Positions 51,875 through 60,791 of a stretch of 64,000 bases of DNA are shown here, in pieces; the first letter of the stretch is position 1; the number at the start of each line of letters is the position of its first letter. The notes beneath the pieces were generated by a model. It did no database searches and had not been told where the DNA came from. It saw nothing but the letters and a program-made list of their open reading frames with translations. Origin of the DNA: Bacteroidota bacterium. GTDB lineage: Bacteria > Bacteroidota > Bacteroidia > Chitinophagales > Saprospiraceae. The DNA is taken from positions 1 through 64,000 of the forward strand of contig JAIUPL010000020.1 of NCBI GenBank assembly GCA_020160935.1. The letters run 5' to 3'. Position numbers and translations under genes: made by a program.

Positions 51875-51901
51875 TTGGGTGTAAAACAAAAATAGTTGGC
51901 T

Positions 51902-52567
51902 ATGCATCCATTAAACCTCCAGCGCTCTACCCAAGGGCTACTCGCTTTTACTTTCCTGTGTATCACCCTCATGTCGGTGAGATTTGTGGTGAAAGACGAG
52001 TGGCGATTCGGTTTTTTAATATGGAATCTTTTCCTGGCCTGGGTACCTTTCTGGCTGACAAGTATTGCTGCTCAGATTCATGCCCGGACGGGCAGCAAAT
52101 TGCTGGTTATTCCGGTATTGAGCGTATGGATGCTGTTTTTTCCCAATGCTCCTTACATTATCACCGATCTGTTGCACATTCGGAATTACGGCCAAAACAT
52201 CATCTGGTTCGACAGTGCACTGATATTTCTGTTTGCATTTACGGGATTGATCATCGGGGTGCAGTCGCTGCAAAAAGCCCATGAGTTGTTCAGGCGACAA
52301 TTCAACTTCGTATGGGCCTGGCTGCTGGTGCTCGGCTGTACGCTGCTATCCGGTTTTGGAATTTACCTGGGCCGATATTGCCGACTGAACAGTTGGGATC
52401 TTTTTCATAATCCGTTCCGCTTGGCGGGCAGGGTGGCCGATCAATTAGACAACCCGCTTTCGCTAAAAATAACCCTGATGTTCGGGTTTATTCTGTTTGG
52501 AGTGTATGTCATCTTTCACCGGTTTTATACGCCAGAAGAAGATGCTGCCGTGCCACAAAGGGGTTAA
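51902..52567 (+). CDS. DUF1361 integral membrane protein
   Basis: 221 residues from ATG 51902; a TTG six nt upstream is the only longer option. Six to seven transmembrane helices, with the diagnostic segment WMLFFPNAPYIITDLLHI (about residues 75-93) and the later WDLFHNPF. Family function is unknown. The 3' end overlaps the convergent aroB stop by four nt. Confidence 0.85.
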   Translation: MHPLNLQRSTQGLLAFTFLCITLMSVRFVVKDEWRFGFLIWNLFLAWVPFWLTSIAAQIHARTGSKLLVIPVLSVWMLFFPNAPYIITDLLHIRNYGQNIIWFDSALIFLFAFTGLIIGVQSLQKAHELFRRQFNFVWAWLLVLGCTLLSGFGIYLGRYCRLNSWDLFHNPFRLAGRVADQLDNPLSLKITLMFGFILFGVYVIFHRFYTPEEDAAVPQRG

Positions 52568-53652
52568 AACAACTGGGTCGAGGCATTATAAGCATCTAGT
52601 GCTTCCTGTACTTCTGATTCCAGTGGCTCCAAAACCTCCATATTCAGTTGCCTGTTTTTCGGCAACGCCATGCGCACACTTCCTGCCTTGTTTTTTTTGT
52701 CTTGCAGCATAGTTTGCCATATTTCCGAAACAATGCCCGTCGGAATGGCCTGTTTTGGAAAAATGCGCAACAGCAACGCTACCCACTCCTCCGGTAAGGG
52801 CTGGGCCATGCGCCGGTGCTGAATCCAACTTTCCGTCAGCATACCGATGGCGATGGCTTCCCCGTGTGTCAGCGGGTGTTCGGTTTCCAGAAAATAACTT
52901 TCCAGCGCGTGGCCGATGGTATGTCCGTAGTTGAGCAGCATGCGGATGCCTTTTTCATGTGGATCTTCGGTTACGACCTGCACTTTGACATCGATAGACA
53001 GGCGTAGTATATGGTGCCAGTCTTCGTAGGAGCAGGCTTCCAATTGTGTGGGGTCGAAGTGGCGGATCATTTCCCAGAGTTCGGCCGAGCCGATGAGGGC
53101 ATGTTTGATCACTTCGGCAAAACCGCTGCGCAGTTCGCGTTCGGACAGGGTTTTTAAAAAAACAGGGTCGACAAACACGGCAGCAGGGTTTTGGAATACG
53201 CCGATGGTATTTTTCACCTGCTGAAAATCGATGCCCAGTTTGCCACCTATCGCCGCATCGGTCATGGAAAGCAGGGTAGTTGGCACCTGCACGAAATCGA
53301 CGCCGCGTTTCCAGGTAGCGGCACAAAATCCGCCCATATCGCCAATTACGCCTCCGCCAAGATTGATTACCAGGGCATGCCGGTCGAGTTGTGCCGCAAG
53401 CATGTGTTCCCAGATGGCGGTGCAGGTAGCCAGGTGTTTGTGGGTTTCTCCAGATGGAATTTCCACAACGGGCGTATCCGCAGACAAGCCGGAGGCTTGC
53501 AGGAAAGCGGGCAGGCAATGTTGGCGCGTATTGGAATCGGTGAGCAGCAAAACACCCGAAGGCTTGCGCTGGGCCATCCATTGCGGAAAGGTTTCGGCCA
53601 GTGGGCCAAGCAGAACGGGATACTGGTTTCCGGGCTGAAAAACGGTGGTCAT
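52564..53652 (-). CDS. aroB: 3-dehydroquinate synthase
   Basis: 362 residues from ATG 53652, which overlaps the histidine kinase stop by four nt; the longer frame to 53721 is antisense-like kinase overlap and was rejected. NAD-binding and active-site motifs: NLGGGVIGDMGGFCAATWKRGVDFVQVPTTLLSMTDAAIGGKLGID, then SGFAEVIKHALIG and the zinc ligands in LLNYGHTIGHALE and HGEAIAIGM. It converts DAHP to 3-dehydroquinate in the shikimate pathway. Translational coupling with a kinase is unusual but may simply reflect gene packing. Confidence 0.95.
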   Translation of the reverse strand: MTTVFQPGNQYPVLLGPLAETFPQWMAQRKPSGVLLLTDSNTRQHCLPAFLQASGLSADTPVVEIPSGETHKHLATCTAIWEHMLAAQLDRHALVINLGGGVIGDMGGFCAATWKRGVDFVQVPTTLLSMTDAAIGGKLGIDFQQVKNTIGVFQNPAAVFVDPVFLKTLSERELRSGFAEVIKHALIGSAELWEMIRHFDPTQLEACSYEDWHHILRLSIDVKVQVVTEDPHEKGIRMLLNYGHTIGHALESYFLETEHPLTHGEAIAIGMLTESWIQHRRMAQPLPEEWVALLLRIFPKQAIPTGIVSEIWQTMLQDKKNKAGSVRMALPKNRQLNMEVLEPLESEVQEALDAYNASTQLF

Positions 53653-54920
53653 TTCGCTTGTGGCATTCGGATGGTGATGGTAGTACCCTTGTTGGGCTCG
53701 CTGTGCAGGTCGAGTTTCCATTTATGCTCCTTGCACATGGTTTTTACATAAAAAAGCCCCAGTCCGAATCCTTTTACGTTATGCACATTGCCCGTAGGCA
53801 CGCGGTAAAACTTGTCGAATACGTGTTTCTGATGCTCCCGTGGGATGCCAATGCCATTGTCCTGCACGCTGAGCGCCAGGCTGTTGCCTTCGTTGTGCAG
53901 GCGGATGTGGATGTCGGGCGTTTCGCGGGAGTATTTTACGGCATTGTCGATCAGGTTGTGCAGGATATTCGTGAGGTGCAGCCGATCGGCGCGCACCACC
54001 GGATTGGCAGCGTTGAGGTCGAGGTGCAACACGCCTTTTTTGTCGTTCACCTTGAGTTCGATAGACGGCGATATACTGTTGATCAGTTCGGTCAGATCGA
54101 CATTTTCCACGTGCAGTTCGATGTTGTCGCGTTCGATTTTGGCGAGTTGCAGCACTTTTTCCACCTGTGTATTGAGGCGCAGCACCTGTTCCTTGATGAT
54201 GCCGGAGTAGCGGTTGAGGCGCTGGTCTTCCTTTACTTTTTCATTTTGCAGAAAAACGTCGGTAGAAATATTGATGGTGGAAATGGGCGTTTTGAACTCG
54301 TGGGTCATATTGTTGATGAAATCCCGCTGCAACTCCGACAGTTGTTTCTGGCGCAGGATAACGATCATGGTATAGATAAAAAAGGCGACCGTGATGAGCA
54401 TGAGCCCTGTGAAAAAAATCACGATCCACATATTGGTCAGGATATTGGAGTTTTTGTGCGGAAACTCCACCCCGAAATAATAGATAAAATCGGAGTCGTA
54501 GTGTTTTTGCAGCGGTTCGGCCAGCGGCTCGGCCGAAGCGGAGTATTTGATAAACTTGCCGCTCACCATCTGGTCGCTCGAGCAGTCAAAAATGCCGTAT
54601 TTGTAATCTTCTTTCAGGTTTTGGGCTTGAAATGCCTTGGCGAGGCTGTATTCCAGGTCGTCGGCCTGAAAGATGTTTTCGATGTTCACTACCCAGTAAT
54701 TCGACGACAACTGGCGTACGAAGTTGTTGGCGGGCAGGGTAAAATCATTCAGTTTGCCCAGGTCGATGGCAGCGTCGAGCATGGCCTGGCTCACCTTGCG
54801 GTTGAACTCCCGCTCCTGAATATCCCAGGTGCGCAATACCCAGTAGGTTTGCACCGTGAGCAGGCTGAGGATGGAAATGGCGCCAAGTACAATGACGCGG
54901 CGGATGATGTTGTTGTTCAT
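53649..54920 (-). CDS. Sensor histidine kinase
   Basis: 423 residues. Two transmembrane helices (about 7-29 and 167-190) border a periplasmic sensor domain of about 135 residues that includes NLKEDYKYGIFDCSS. The cytoplasmic part has the H box NNMTHEFKTPISTINIS, the N box LHNLIDNAVKYS, and G boxes DNGIGIPREHQKHVF and GFGLGLFYVKTM. There is no HAMP domain of normal length and no response regulator next to it. The stimulus is unknown; it is probably transcribed with aroB. Confidence 0.9.
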   Translation of the reverse strand: MNNNIIRRVIVLGAISILSLLTVQTYWVLRTWDIQEREFNRKVSQAMLDAAIDLGKLNDFTLPANNFVRQLSSNYWVVNIENIFQADDLEYSLAKAFQAQNLKEDYKYGIFDCSSDQMVSGKFIKYSASAEPLAEPLQKHYDSDFIYYFGVEFPHKNSNILTNMWIVIFFTGLMLITVAFFIYTMIVILRQKQLSELQRDFINNMTHEFKTPISTINISTDVFLQNEKVKEDQRLNRYSGIIKEQVLRLNTQVEKVLQLAKIERDNIELHVENVDLTELINSISPSIELKVNDKKGVLHLDLNAANPVVRADRLHLTNILHNLIDNAVKYSRETPDIHIRLHNEGNSLALSVQDNGIGIPREHQKHVFDKFYRVPTGNVHNVKGFGLGLFYVKTMCKEHKWKLDLHSEPNKGTTITIRMPQAK

Positions 54921-54942
54921 TGCTGCTTAAACGAGAATGAAG

Positions 54943-55082
54943 GGGTTTGGTGTTTTTGTGTTTTTGGGGGCTTCGCTCATGGTATTTGGATGAAATGGGG
55001 CATATTCATTTCAAAAGCCGGGAATAACGCTCTCCAAAACACCAAAACACCAAAACACTAAAACACTAAAACACTAAAACCC
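54943..55082. repeat. Imperfect inverted array of AAAACACCA words
   Basis: The right side (55034-55082) is six 8-nt words (AAAACACC/AAAACACT). The left side (about 54943-54968, GTTTGGTGTTTTTGTG) is a shorter, diverged complement. Spacer about 65 nt. It lies between the kinase start and the rplI terminator. Confidence 0.75.
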
Positions 55083-55102
55083 ACGCAAAATTCGGGTATA
55101 AA

Positions 55103-55140
55103 AAAAAGCAAAACCCACCATACAGCGGGTTTTGCTTTTT
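55103..55140 (-). terminator. Rho-independent terminator of the rpsF-rpsR-rplI operon
   Basis: A 14-bp stem (55127-55140 with 55103-55116, sequence AAAAAGCAAAACCC and its complement) with a 10-nt loop. Read on the minus strand it ends in a T-run continuing past 55103. It begins 37 nt after the rplI stop codon. The A-run on the other side could also let it act on the plus strand. Confidence 0.9.
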
Positions 55141-55176
55141 GTTATGCTTTGACCACGCGTAACGTGGCCGGGAAAG

Positions 55177-55626
55177 TTATGCTTCTTCAGCCACCACGTC
55201 GAATGCTACGTCCTGGTGTACTTCCGGGTGGAATTTCACCGTAGCCGTGTAGGAACCCAGTTCTTTTACCTCTTCCGGCATTTCGATGATGCGTTTGTCG
55301 GCGTCGATACCCAGTTCTTTCAGCGCAGCCGAAATGTTTTGAGCGGAAACGGAACCGAACAGGCGGCCGCTTTCGCCGGCTTTGGCAGCGATAGACAGTT
55401 TGGCGCCAGCCAGTTTGGCAGCCACTTCTTTAAAGGCAGCGATAATAGCGCCCTCTTTTTTGGCAGCCTGTTTTTTCAGGCCTTCGAGGCGGGCAAGGTT
55501 GGGCTTGTTGGCCACAATTGCCAAACCTTTCGGGATCAGGTAGTTGCGTCCGTAGCCGTCTTTTACTTTTACGACATCGTGTTTGGCGCCTACCTTTTCG
55601 ATATGTTCGAGCAGAATGATATTCAT
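55177..55626 (-). CDS. rplI: 50S ribosomal protein L9
   Basis: 149 residues. The N-terminal signature GYGRNYLIPKGLAIVA (about 24-39) and the start MNIILLEHIEKVGAKHDVVKVKDG are classic for L9, followed by the long central helix and the C-terminal domain (SVSAQNISAALKELGI). It binds 23S rRNA at the L1 stalk base. Last gene of the rpsF-rpsR-rplI operon, 58 nt after rpsR. Confidence 0.97.
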   Translation of the reverse strand: MNIILLEHIEKVGAKHDVVKVKDGYGRNYLIPKGLAIVANKPNLARLEGLKKQAAKKEGAIIAAFKEVAAKLAGAKLSIAAKAGESGRLFGSVSAQNISAALKELGIDADKRIIEMPEEVKELGSYTATVKFHPEVHQDVAFDVVAEEA

Positions 55627-55684
55627 TGCTGTGAAATTGTAATGCGTTTTAAGTGTGCGGTGTGGAGCAGGCTCCGCACCAGAT

Positions 55685-55954
55685 TTATTTCATCAGGTCG
55701 GCCACGAATGGCAACATGCCCAGTACACGGGCGCGTTTCACGGCAGTAGCCACGCGGCGCTGGTATTTCAGGCTGTTGCCTGTGATACGGCGTGGCAGCA
55801 GTTTGCCTTGCTCATTGATGAACTGAAGAAGGAAGTCGGCATCTTTATAATCGATGTATTTGATGCCAAATTTGCGGAAGCGGCAGTATTTTTTGCGGCG
55901 CAGTCCGATTTTAGGATTGCTGAGAAACTTTACGTCTTCTCTGGTAGCAGCCAT
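55685..55954 (-). CDS. rpsR: 30S ribosomal protein S18
   Basis: 89 residues with the S18 block [56 protein letters not shown]. It binds 16S rRNA next to S6. The order rpsF-rpsR-rplI without ssb or priB between is usual in Bacteroidota. Confidence 0.97.
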   Translation of the reverse strand: MAATREDVKFLSNPKIGLRRKKYCRFRKFGIKYIDYKDADFLLQFINEQGKLLPRRITGNSLKYQRRVATAVKRARVLGMLPFVADLMK

Positions 55955-55997
55955 AATATATGCTAATTAGTGCGTTAGACAAATGGGTGGGAAACGG

Positions 55998-56417
55998 TTA
56001 TGCGTCGAGGTCTACAACTTCCGGAGCGCTCACGTCGGTGTTGGCAGCATCGGCAGCAGCGGCTGCTTCCTTACGCTTTTTGGCGCCAATACGACCGTTG
56101 CGTTTGTCGTCGTTGTATTTGATACCGTACTTGTCGAGTTTAACCGTCAGGAAACGGAGCAGGCGCTCATTGCGTTTCATGTTCAGTTCAAATTTGCCCA
56201 GCCAGTCAGCCGAATCGCAGCTGAATTCGATGCAGAAATAAACGCCCGAAGAGCGTCTGTTGATTTGGTAGGCCAGTTGGCGCAGGCCCAGCTCATCCAC
56301 GGCAACGATCGTTGCGCCGAAACCTTTCAGTTCCTTCTGGATGTGCTCCGCTGTCGACTTAACTTCATCGCCCGACAGCACTGGATCCACGATGAAATTG
56401 ACTTCGTAATGTCTCAT
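55998..56417 (-). CDS. rpsF: 30S ribosomal protein S6
   Basis: 139 residues: start MRHYEVNFIVDPVLSGDEV, then GLRQLAYQINRRSSGVYFCIEF and the core NMKRNERLLRFLTVKLDKYG. The C-terminus is an Ala-rich tail ending APEVVDLDA, somewhat longer than in E. coli. It forms a dimer with S18. First gene of the operon; a -7/-33 promoter is seen about 50 nt upstream. Confidence 0.97.
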   Translation of the reverse strand: MRHYEVNFIVDPVLSGDEVKSTAEHIQKELKGFGATIVAVDELGLRQLAYQINRRSSGVYFCIEFSCDSADWLGKFELNMKRNERLLRFLTVKLDKYGIKYNDDKRNGRIGAKKRKEAAAAADAANTDVSAPEVVDLDA

Positions 56418-56465
56418 TATCAGTCAGTTGTGAAAAAAATAGTGAATAATTTTAAAAAATGGCTG

Positions 56466-56497
56466 CAAAAGTAGTGACAATGAGTGGTTTGTGCAAG
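56466..56497 (-). promoter_or_regulatory. Promoter of the rpsF operon
   Basis: The -7 element TACTTTTG on the minus strand is at 56466-56473, and CTTG (a three-of-four match to the -33 TTTG) at 56494-56497 leaves a 20-nt spacer. The inferred start near 56460 gives a leader of about 43 nt. Confidence 0.55.
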
Positions 56498-56612
56498 CAT
56501 TTGACGTCTTTTATATCATAAGAACCTGTTTTGTTGCCTGCTATCTCTGTGGAATGTTGCTGTCGGGTTGCTGAAAGGTGTGAAAAATACACGAAGTTCG
56601 CTGAAAAGGCCA

Positions 56613-56620
56613 TACCTTTG
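56613..56620 (+). promoter_or_regulatory. Candidate -7 promoter element for the glycogen phosphorylase gene
   Basis: TACCTTTG matches TAnnTTTG; the leader to the ATG at 56715 would be about 88 nt. No good -33 element was found. Confidence 0.4.
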
Positions 56621-56714
56621 CCATCTGTTTTCTGAAACAACTGCCCCTGTATACCAAAGATGACTATCTTTCGATCGTTATTCTATTTGACTACTAACTC
56701 ATTTTGCACATATC

Positions 56715-59276
56715 ATGGTTGGGAATCTTACCCAGAACGGCGCCAAACTGAAGCGCATTTTTATTGAACCTACTTTGCCGGAAGGCCTTGCTCCGCTGGC
56801 CGAACTCTCGCAAAACCTGTGGTGGTCGTGGCAGCACGATGCCATCGAACTGTTCAAAAGCATCGATCCGCAAAAATTCGAAGCACTCAACTACAATCCG
56901 GTAGCGCTGCTCGACGAACTCAGCATAGAAAAAGCCCAGGAACTCCAGGGCAACGCCGAATTCATGGCATCCATGAAGCGCCTGCACAAGGAATTTCGCG
57001 ATTACATCGACAAGGCGCCTGCACTTTCCAGCCCAAAAGTCGGCTATTTCTGTATGGAATACGGCCTTCACCAGAGCATGCGCCTGTATTCGGGCGGCCT
57101 GGGTATTTTGGCTGGCGACTACCTGAAAGAAGTGAGTGACCGCAATTTCAACCTGTTTGCAGTGGGCCTGCTGTATCGCTACGGCTATTTCCAGCAGGGC
57201 ATTTCCATGCATGGCGAGCAAATACACAACGTGGAACCCGCCAAATTTACCCAACTCCCGCTGCAGCCTGTACGCGACGAGCGGGGCGAATGGGTGAAAA
57301 CGCACGTCAACCTCGCCGGCCGTACAGTGTGGGCCAAAGTATGGTTGCTGCCGGTGGGCCGGGTGTCGCTCTACCTGCTCGATACGGACATCGACGACAA
57401 TACCTGGGAAGACCGCTCCATCACACACCAACTCTATGGCGGCGACAACGAGAACCGCCTGCGGCAGGAACTCCTGCTCGGTGTGGGAGGCCTGCGCGTA
57501 CTGAAAACCCTGGGCATTTCGCCCGATATTTACCACCTGAATGAAGGCCACGCGGCTTTCCTGGGTCTTGAGCGCATTCGCAACTACATGAAAGACAAGG
57601 GTTTGTCGTTCCAGGAGGCTCTGGAAGTAGTACGCGCCACCCAATTGTTTACAACCCACACACCGGTACCTGCCGGCCACGATACCTTTTCCGAAAATCT
57701 CCTGCGCGATTATCTGTATGAGTACACCTATGCGCTCGACATTTCCTGGCGCGATCTGGTAGGCCTGGGGCGCATAGACCCCGACAGCAGCACGGAACTG
57801 TTCAATGTGAGCCACCTGGCTATTCGTACTTCCGAGGAAATAAATGGCGTCAGTCGCCTGCACGGGGAAGTGAGCCAGAAAATGTTCGTCGAACTCAATC
57901 CGGACTACAGTTATGCCGAAAGCAATATCGGCTATGTTACCAACAGTGTACACCTTCCCACCTGGGTGGCAGCAGAATGGCTCGATCTGTACAAAAAGGA
58001 ACTGGGCAAAAACATTCTGAACGACCAGACCAACCTCAAACTCTGGGCAAAAATCCAGCAGGTGCCGGCTGCTCAAATCATGCAGGTGCGCAAGACGCTC
58101 AAAAAGCGCCTCTTCTCCTGGGTGCGTCATTCCTTGCAGGAAGACCTTACCCGCCGGGGCGAGAACCCACGCAATACATTTGAAATCATCAATTCCCTGC
58201 GGGAAGATGCGCTGGTAATTGGTTTTGCCCGCCGTTTTGCTACATACAAACGCGCGACCCTGCTGTTTTCCAATGAAAAACGCCTGGCAGAAATCGTCAA
58301 CAATGCCGACCGCCCGGTTATTTTCCTATTCGCCGGTAAAGCGCATCCAGCCGACAAGGCAGGCCAGGAATTTATACGCCTGATTTACAATACCACTAAA
58401 AATCCCGCTTTCCGTGGCAAGGTGTTGTTTCTGGAAAACTACAGCATGGAAATGGCCAAATTGCTCGTGCAAGGCGTCGACATCTGGCTCAATAACCCCA
58501 CGCGTCCGAAAGAAGCCTCGGGTACCAGCGGTATGAAAGCCGTAATGAACGGCGTGATGAATTTCTCCGTGCTCGACGGCTGGTGGTGCGAAGGCTACAA
58601 ACCCGGTGCTGGCTGGGCATTGCCGGAAAAGGAAACCTTCCACGATGCTGCCATGCAAAACGAACTCGACGCGGAAACCATTTACAATACGCTCGAAAAC
58701 GACATCGTGCCCACCTACTACGATCAGGATGCCAACGGTATCTCGGAACGCTGGGTAAGCCATATCAAAAATACCATCGCACAGATTGCCCCCGAATTTG
58801 TCATGGGGCGTATGCTCGACGACTATCAGGAGCGTTTTTATTCCAAACTTTGGGAGCGCAGCAAAAAAATCAAGCAAAGCAACTACAAGGCTGCGCGTGA
58901 ACTCACCGAGTGGAAAAACCGTATCCGCCAGTCGTGGGAAACCATCGAACTCGTAGAACTTGATGCGCCCGATACCTTCAACCGCTCTTTTGCCATGGGC
59001 GAACACTTCAAGGTGTCGGCAACCCTCCAGTTGAACGATCTGAGGGCGGAAGACCTGGGATTGGAAGCCGTGTTCTACAAACGGCACTCTGAAACCGAAC
59101 TGGAATTGATTGCTACCTATCCTTTGTCGCTGGAATCACAAAAAGGTGCGCAGGCTACCTACTCCTGCGATGTAATACCGCCTATGGCCGGCGTGTTTGA
59201 ATATGGATTCCGCTTGTATCCCAAGCATCAACTGCTGGCACACCGGCAGGATTTTGGGCTGGTGAAATGGATATGA
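56715..59276 (+). CDS. glgP: Alpha-glucan (glycogen) phosphorylase family protein
   Basis: 853 residues. The N-terminal DUF3417-type segment (LPEGLAPLAELSQNLWWSWQHDAIELF) is typical of the non-classical alpha-glucan phosphorylases. Further landmarks are YLNEGHAAF-like YHLNEGHAAFLGLERI, FTTHTPVPAGHDTF, and the pyridoxal-phosphate site RPKEASGTSGMKAVMNGVMNFSVLDGWW. It releases glucose-1-phosphate from glycogen or maltodextrin. The C-terminal 90 residues form an added beta domain. Monocistronic, convergent with hemA, with a perfect palindrome between the two stop codons. Confidence 0.95.
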   Translation: MVGNLTQNGAKLKRIFIEPTLPEGLAPLAELSQNLWWSWQHDAIELFKSIDPQKFEALNYNPVALLDELSIEKAQELQGNAEFMASMKRLHKEFRDYIDKAPALSSPKVGYFCMEYGLHQSMRLYSGGLGILAGDYLKEVSDRNFNLFAVGLLYRYGYFQQGISMHGEQIHNVEPAKFTQLPLQPVRDERGEWVKTHVNLAGRTVWAKVWLLPVGRVSLYLLDTDIDDNTWEDRSITHQLYGGDNENRLRQELLLGVGGLRVLKTLGISPDIYHLNEGHAAFLGLERIRNYMKDKGLSFQEALEVVRATQLFTTHTPVPAGHDTFSENLLRDYLYEYTYALDISWRDLVGLGRIDPDSSTELFNVSHLAIRTSEEINGVSRLHGEVSQKMFVELNPDYSYAESNIGYVTNSVHLPTWVAAEWLDLYKKELGKNILNDQTNLKLWAKIQQVPAAQIMQVRKTLKKRLFSWVRHSLQEDLTRRGENPRNTFEIINSLREDALVIGFARRFATYKRATLLFSNEKRLAEIVNNADRPVIFLFAGKAHPADKAGQEFIRLIYNTTKNPAFRGKVLFLENYSMEMAKLLVQGVDIWLNNPTRPKEASGTSGMKAVMNGVMNFSVLDGWWCEGYKPGAGWALPEKETFHDAAMQNELDAETIYNTLENDIVPTYYDQDANGISERWVSHIKNTIAQIAPEFVMGRMLDDYQERFYSKLWERSKKIKQSNYKAARELTEWKNRIRQSWETIELVELDAPDTFNRSFAMGEHFKVSATLQLNDLRAEDLGLEAVFYKRHSETELELIATYPLSLESQKGAQATYSCDVIPPMAGVFEYGFRLYPKHQLLAHRQDFGLVKWI

Positions 59277-59409
59277 GTCCTGAGTCGTAAGTCCTGAGTC
59301 CTGAGTCTGTAGAGTACACCTTATTACCCTTGGTATCCATTTATGGGAATATCAAGGGTAATAAGGTGTACTCTACAGACTCAGGACTCAGGACTTACGA
59401 CTCAGGACT
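59276..59409. repeat. Perfect 57-nt inverted repeat between two convergent genes
   Basis: Arms 59276-59332 and 59353-59409 are exact reverse complements with a 20-nt loop. The outer half is tandem 7-nt words (GAGTCCT, GAGTCGT, AAGTCCT) and the inner half ends in GTAGAGTACACC. The glgP stop (59274-59276) and the hemA stop (59402-59404) both lie at or inside the arms. It may serve as a bidirectional terminator, though no T-run is present. Confidence 0.97.
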
Positions 59410-60640
59410 TCACAGTAAGTCTGCTTTTCACCAACTTCTTCACCTCCTTAATCGGAATAGCCGTACATTTTTTCTCCATGTAGGCCATCATTTCCATCAC
59501 GAGGGCTTGGGCTTGCGGGTCGAGGGCAGCGAATTCCTTGCCATATACCTGGTACAGGGCGCGCTCCTTGACCGCGCGAACTTCTGCAGGAATATGGGCC
59601 ATGGAGCGTTCTACCTGGCGCTCGTGCCATTGTTCGCGGTAAACAAACAGGCGCTCGGTAATCATTGATTCGGCTTTTCTGCGCTCGTTTTCGCGATAGG
59701 CGAGGTGTTCGTTGGCGATTTGCTTCAGGCCTTCAATTTCAATAAATTGTAGCGGGAACGCAGGTAAAATGCGTTTGTCTACATTGTTGGGTACAGACAA
59801 ATCGACCACGGTTTTTACATCTTGTTCGCCCTGAAGGAGATGCTGGTAAATTTCAGGCGTTACCACAGGTTCGGTAGCGCCGGTACATACGACGAGGCAG
59901 TCGAAGCCCTCGGTGTAGTGTGCGAGTGCGTCGAGCGGAAGAGCTCGGCCCTGAAGTGTTTGAGCGAGTTTTTCGGCATTTTCAAAACTCCGGTTGAATA
60001 CCATGACGTTTTGATAACCGTATTTCAGCAAAAATTTTGCGAAGAGGGTATTGGTCTGGCCTGCGCCGATCATCAGGATGCGGCTGTTGCGGTCGGGTAC
60101 AGCCGTCAGCATTTCCTGAAAAGCAAGTGCCACAACGGAAACAGCCTTTTCGCCAATGCCCGTCTGGCTGTAAATTTCCTTGGCTGTTTCGATGGTAAAA
60201 CGCATCAGCAGACGCAAGTGGTCGCCCGTGAGCCCGGCGTCGCGACTGCGTTCGTATTGTTCGCGAAGTTGGCGGATAATTTCACGCTCGCCAATCACCA
60301 GGCTGTCCATGGAAGCCGCCACTTCCAGCCAGTGCCGGATGGCTTCGGTGCCGTGCAGCAGGCGCATTTGCGCACTGATAGTGTCTTGCTCTTCGAAAGA
60401 AAGATTGGGGCGGATCACATTTACCACATCCTGCGCAATGCTGTCGGACACAGGGCCGTGTTTGTAAAACAGAAAAACCACCCGATTGCAGGTTGCCAGG
60501 TACATCATTTCTTCCCACTCAAAGCGGTCTTTCAAATGTTGCAACACTGGAGATGCATGGTCTGATACCACCATTTTACCAATGGTTTCAAGGGGCGCAT
60601 GGCGGTGGGTGAGGGTAAGCAGGTGATAGCCGTCGAGCAT
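59402..60640 (-). CDS. hemA: Glutamyl-tRNA reductase
   Basis: 412 residues. N-terminal catalytic domain with LATCNRVVFLFYKHG (nucleophilic cysteine about C50) and SMDSLVIGEREIIRQLREQYERSRDAG. The NADPH domain shows RILMIGAGQTNTLFAKFLLKYG and VFNRSFENAEKLA, and a C-terminal dimerisation helix ends the protein. First committed step of C5 haem synthesis. Its final codons run into the perfect palindrome, so its C-terminus may have been trimmed or rewritten by the repeat. Confidence 0.95.
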   Translation of the reverse strand: MLDGYHLLTLTHRHAPLETIGKMVVSDHASPVLQHLKDRFEWEEMMYLATCNRVVFLFYKHGPVSDSIAQDVVNVIRPNLSFEEQDTISAQMRLLHGTEAIRHWLEVAASMDSLVIGEREIIRQLREQYERSRDAGLTGDHLRLLMRFTIETAKEIYSQTGIGEKAVSVVALAFQEMLTAVPDRNSRILMIGAGQTNTLFAKFLLKYGYQNVMVFNRSFENAEKLAQTLQGRALPLDALAHYTEGFDCLVVCTGATEPVVTPEIYQHLLQGEQDVKTVVDLSVPNNVDKRILPAFPLQFIEIEGLKQIANEHLAYRENERRKAESMITERLFVYREQWHERQVERSMAHIPAEVRAVKERALYQVYGKEFAALDPQAQALVMEMMAYMEKKCTAIPIKEVKKLVKSRLTVKS

Positions 60641-60687
60641 GGCAGAAGGTAACTAAGATTGGAATGTCCGTGTATTATAGACACCTG

Positions 60688-60695
60688 CAAAAGTA
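60688..60695 (-). promoter_or_regulatory. Candidate -7 promoter element for hemA
   Basis: TACTTTTG on the minus strand matches TAnnTTTG; inferred start near 60682, giving a leader of about 42 nt. Confidence 0.5.
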
Positions 60696-60779
60696 AAAAG
60701 GTCGTCGCCGGGCTCTGTCATGCCTTTGTAAAGGGGCAGGCTCAATGAAAATTTGGAAGTTGTCTAAACAAACCCGGCG

Positions 60780-60787
60780 TACCTTTG
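60780..60787 (+). promoter_or_regulatory. Candidate -7 element, leaderless transcript of the DMT exporter gene
   Basis: TACCTTTG lies directly in front of the start codon at 60792. If used, transcription begins at or beside the ATG. A TTTG at 60752 is 24 nt away, slightly more than the usual 19-21. Confidence 0.5.
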
Positions 60788-60791
60788 CAGC

